NCBI GenBank assembly: GCA_024642325.1
Contig: JAHEBI010000143.1
Location: 1 to 6,605, forward strand
Length of the DNA: 6,605 nucleotides
Reading direction: 5' to 3'
Origin: Eudoraea sp.
GTDB lineage: Bacteria; Bacteroidota; Bacteroidia; Flavobacteriales; Flavobacteriaceae
The notes below the pieces were generated by a model. The model was not told where the DNA came from. It was given only the letters and a program-made list of their open reading frames with translations, and did not search any database. Positions 6,367-6,605 of the stretch are shown piece by piece. A program made the translations under genes and the position numbers. Each line of letters starts with the position of its first letter. Positions within the stretch are counted from its first letter, which is position 1.

Positions 6367-6605
6367 ATGATTCCTTTCTTGCGCAAAATCCGTCAGCGAC
6401 TCTTAACCCAAAACAAGGTGTCCGGATATTTGTTGTATGCCATTGGGGAGATTGTCCTGGTAGTTATTGGGATATTGATTGCTTTGCAGATCAATAATTG
6501 GAATGAGCAGCAAAAACAAAATAAATTAGAAAAAGAATATTACTGCCGGTTGTTGGAAGATGTTATTCAGGACAGGGAGCAGGTGACTAATTTAATAGCC
6601 CAGTC
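6367..6605 (+). CDS. DUF6090 family membrane protein, N-terminal part
   Basis: The frame is open from the ATG at 6367 to the right edge (79 complete codons). The N-terminus MIPFLRKIRQRLLTQNK, then GYLLYAIGEIVLVVIGILIA followed by LQINNWNEQQKQNKLEKEYY, is the signature of the DUF6090 family of Bacteroidota. It comprises a basic cytoplasmic tail, one transmembrane helix at about residues 20-41, the near-invariant NNWNE, and the start of a charged, probably coiled-coil region. Members are usually around 230-270 residues and have no known function, so about two thirds is missing here. They often occur in runs of paralogues, which could continue to the right. The gene starts 65 bp after the lipoprotein stop. 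A weak -7 candidate, TACCTTAG (6333-6340), lies in that gap and no terminator hairpin was seen, so either co-transcription or an own promoter is possible. Confidence 0.88.
   Translation, partial: MIPFLRKIRQRLLTQNKVSGYLLYAIGEIVLVVIGILIALQINNWNEQQKQNKLEKEYYCRLLEDVIQDREQVTNLIAQ

Overview
The window reads as chromosome of a Bacteroidota, most likely a member of the Flavobacteriaceae. The reasons are its low GC content, a TonB-linked outer-membrane protein with an N-terminal carboxypeptidase-regulatory-like domain, a histidine kinase of a type typical of that phylum, a lipoprotein with the flavobacterial 'ICHKGK...ALPAH' module, a DUF6090 protein, and TAnnTTTG-type -7 promoter boxes. No RNA gene, mobile element or CRISPR array was seen.

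Layout. Four genes run leftward. An OmpR/PhoB-type response regulator (5351-4677) is followed after 3 bp by its histidine kinase (4673-3420). After 77 bp comes an 805-residue TonB-dependent-receptor-like outer-membrane protein (3342-925). After another 129 bp comes an LTA-synthase-family membrane protein (795 to beyond the left edge), of which only the five-helix membrane part and linker are present. To the right of a 209-bp divergent intergenic region, two genes run rightward: a lipoprotein with a cysteine/aspartate-rich module and a lipocalin-like domain (5582-6301), and the N-terminus of a DUF6090 protein (6367 to beyond the right edge).

Main discovery. The three leftward promoter regions (regulator-kinase, outer-membrane protein, LTA-synthase-like gene) each carry a related 18-bp element made of two heptamers 11 bp apart. 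On the + strand it reads TCTAAAG-N4-CTTAAAG. It starts 35-37 nt upstream of each start codon and lies exactly 9 nt from a TAnnTTTG-like -7 box. Such tandem repeats with 11-bp period are what OmpR-family regulators bind. The simplest reading is that the regulator encoded here controls its own operon, the outer-membrane protein and the LTA-synthase-like enzyme as a compact cell-envelope regulon, probably by activation, since the element covers the place where a -33 box would sit. The same geometry supports a TTG start codon for the outer-membrane protein, which has no ATG at its N-terminus.

The signal sensed, the substrate of the outer-membrane protein and the product of the LTA-synthase-like enzyme cannot be read from the sequence.
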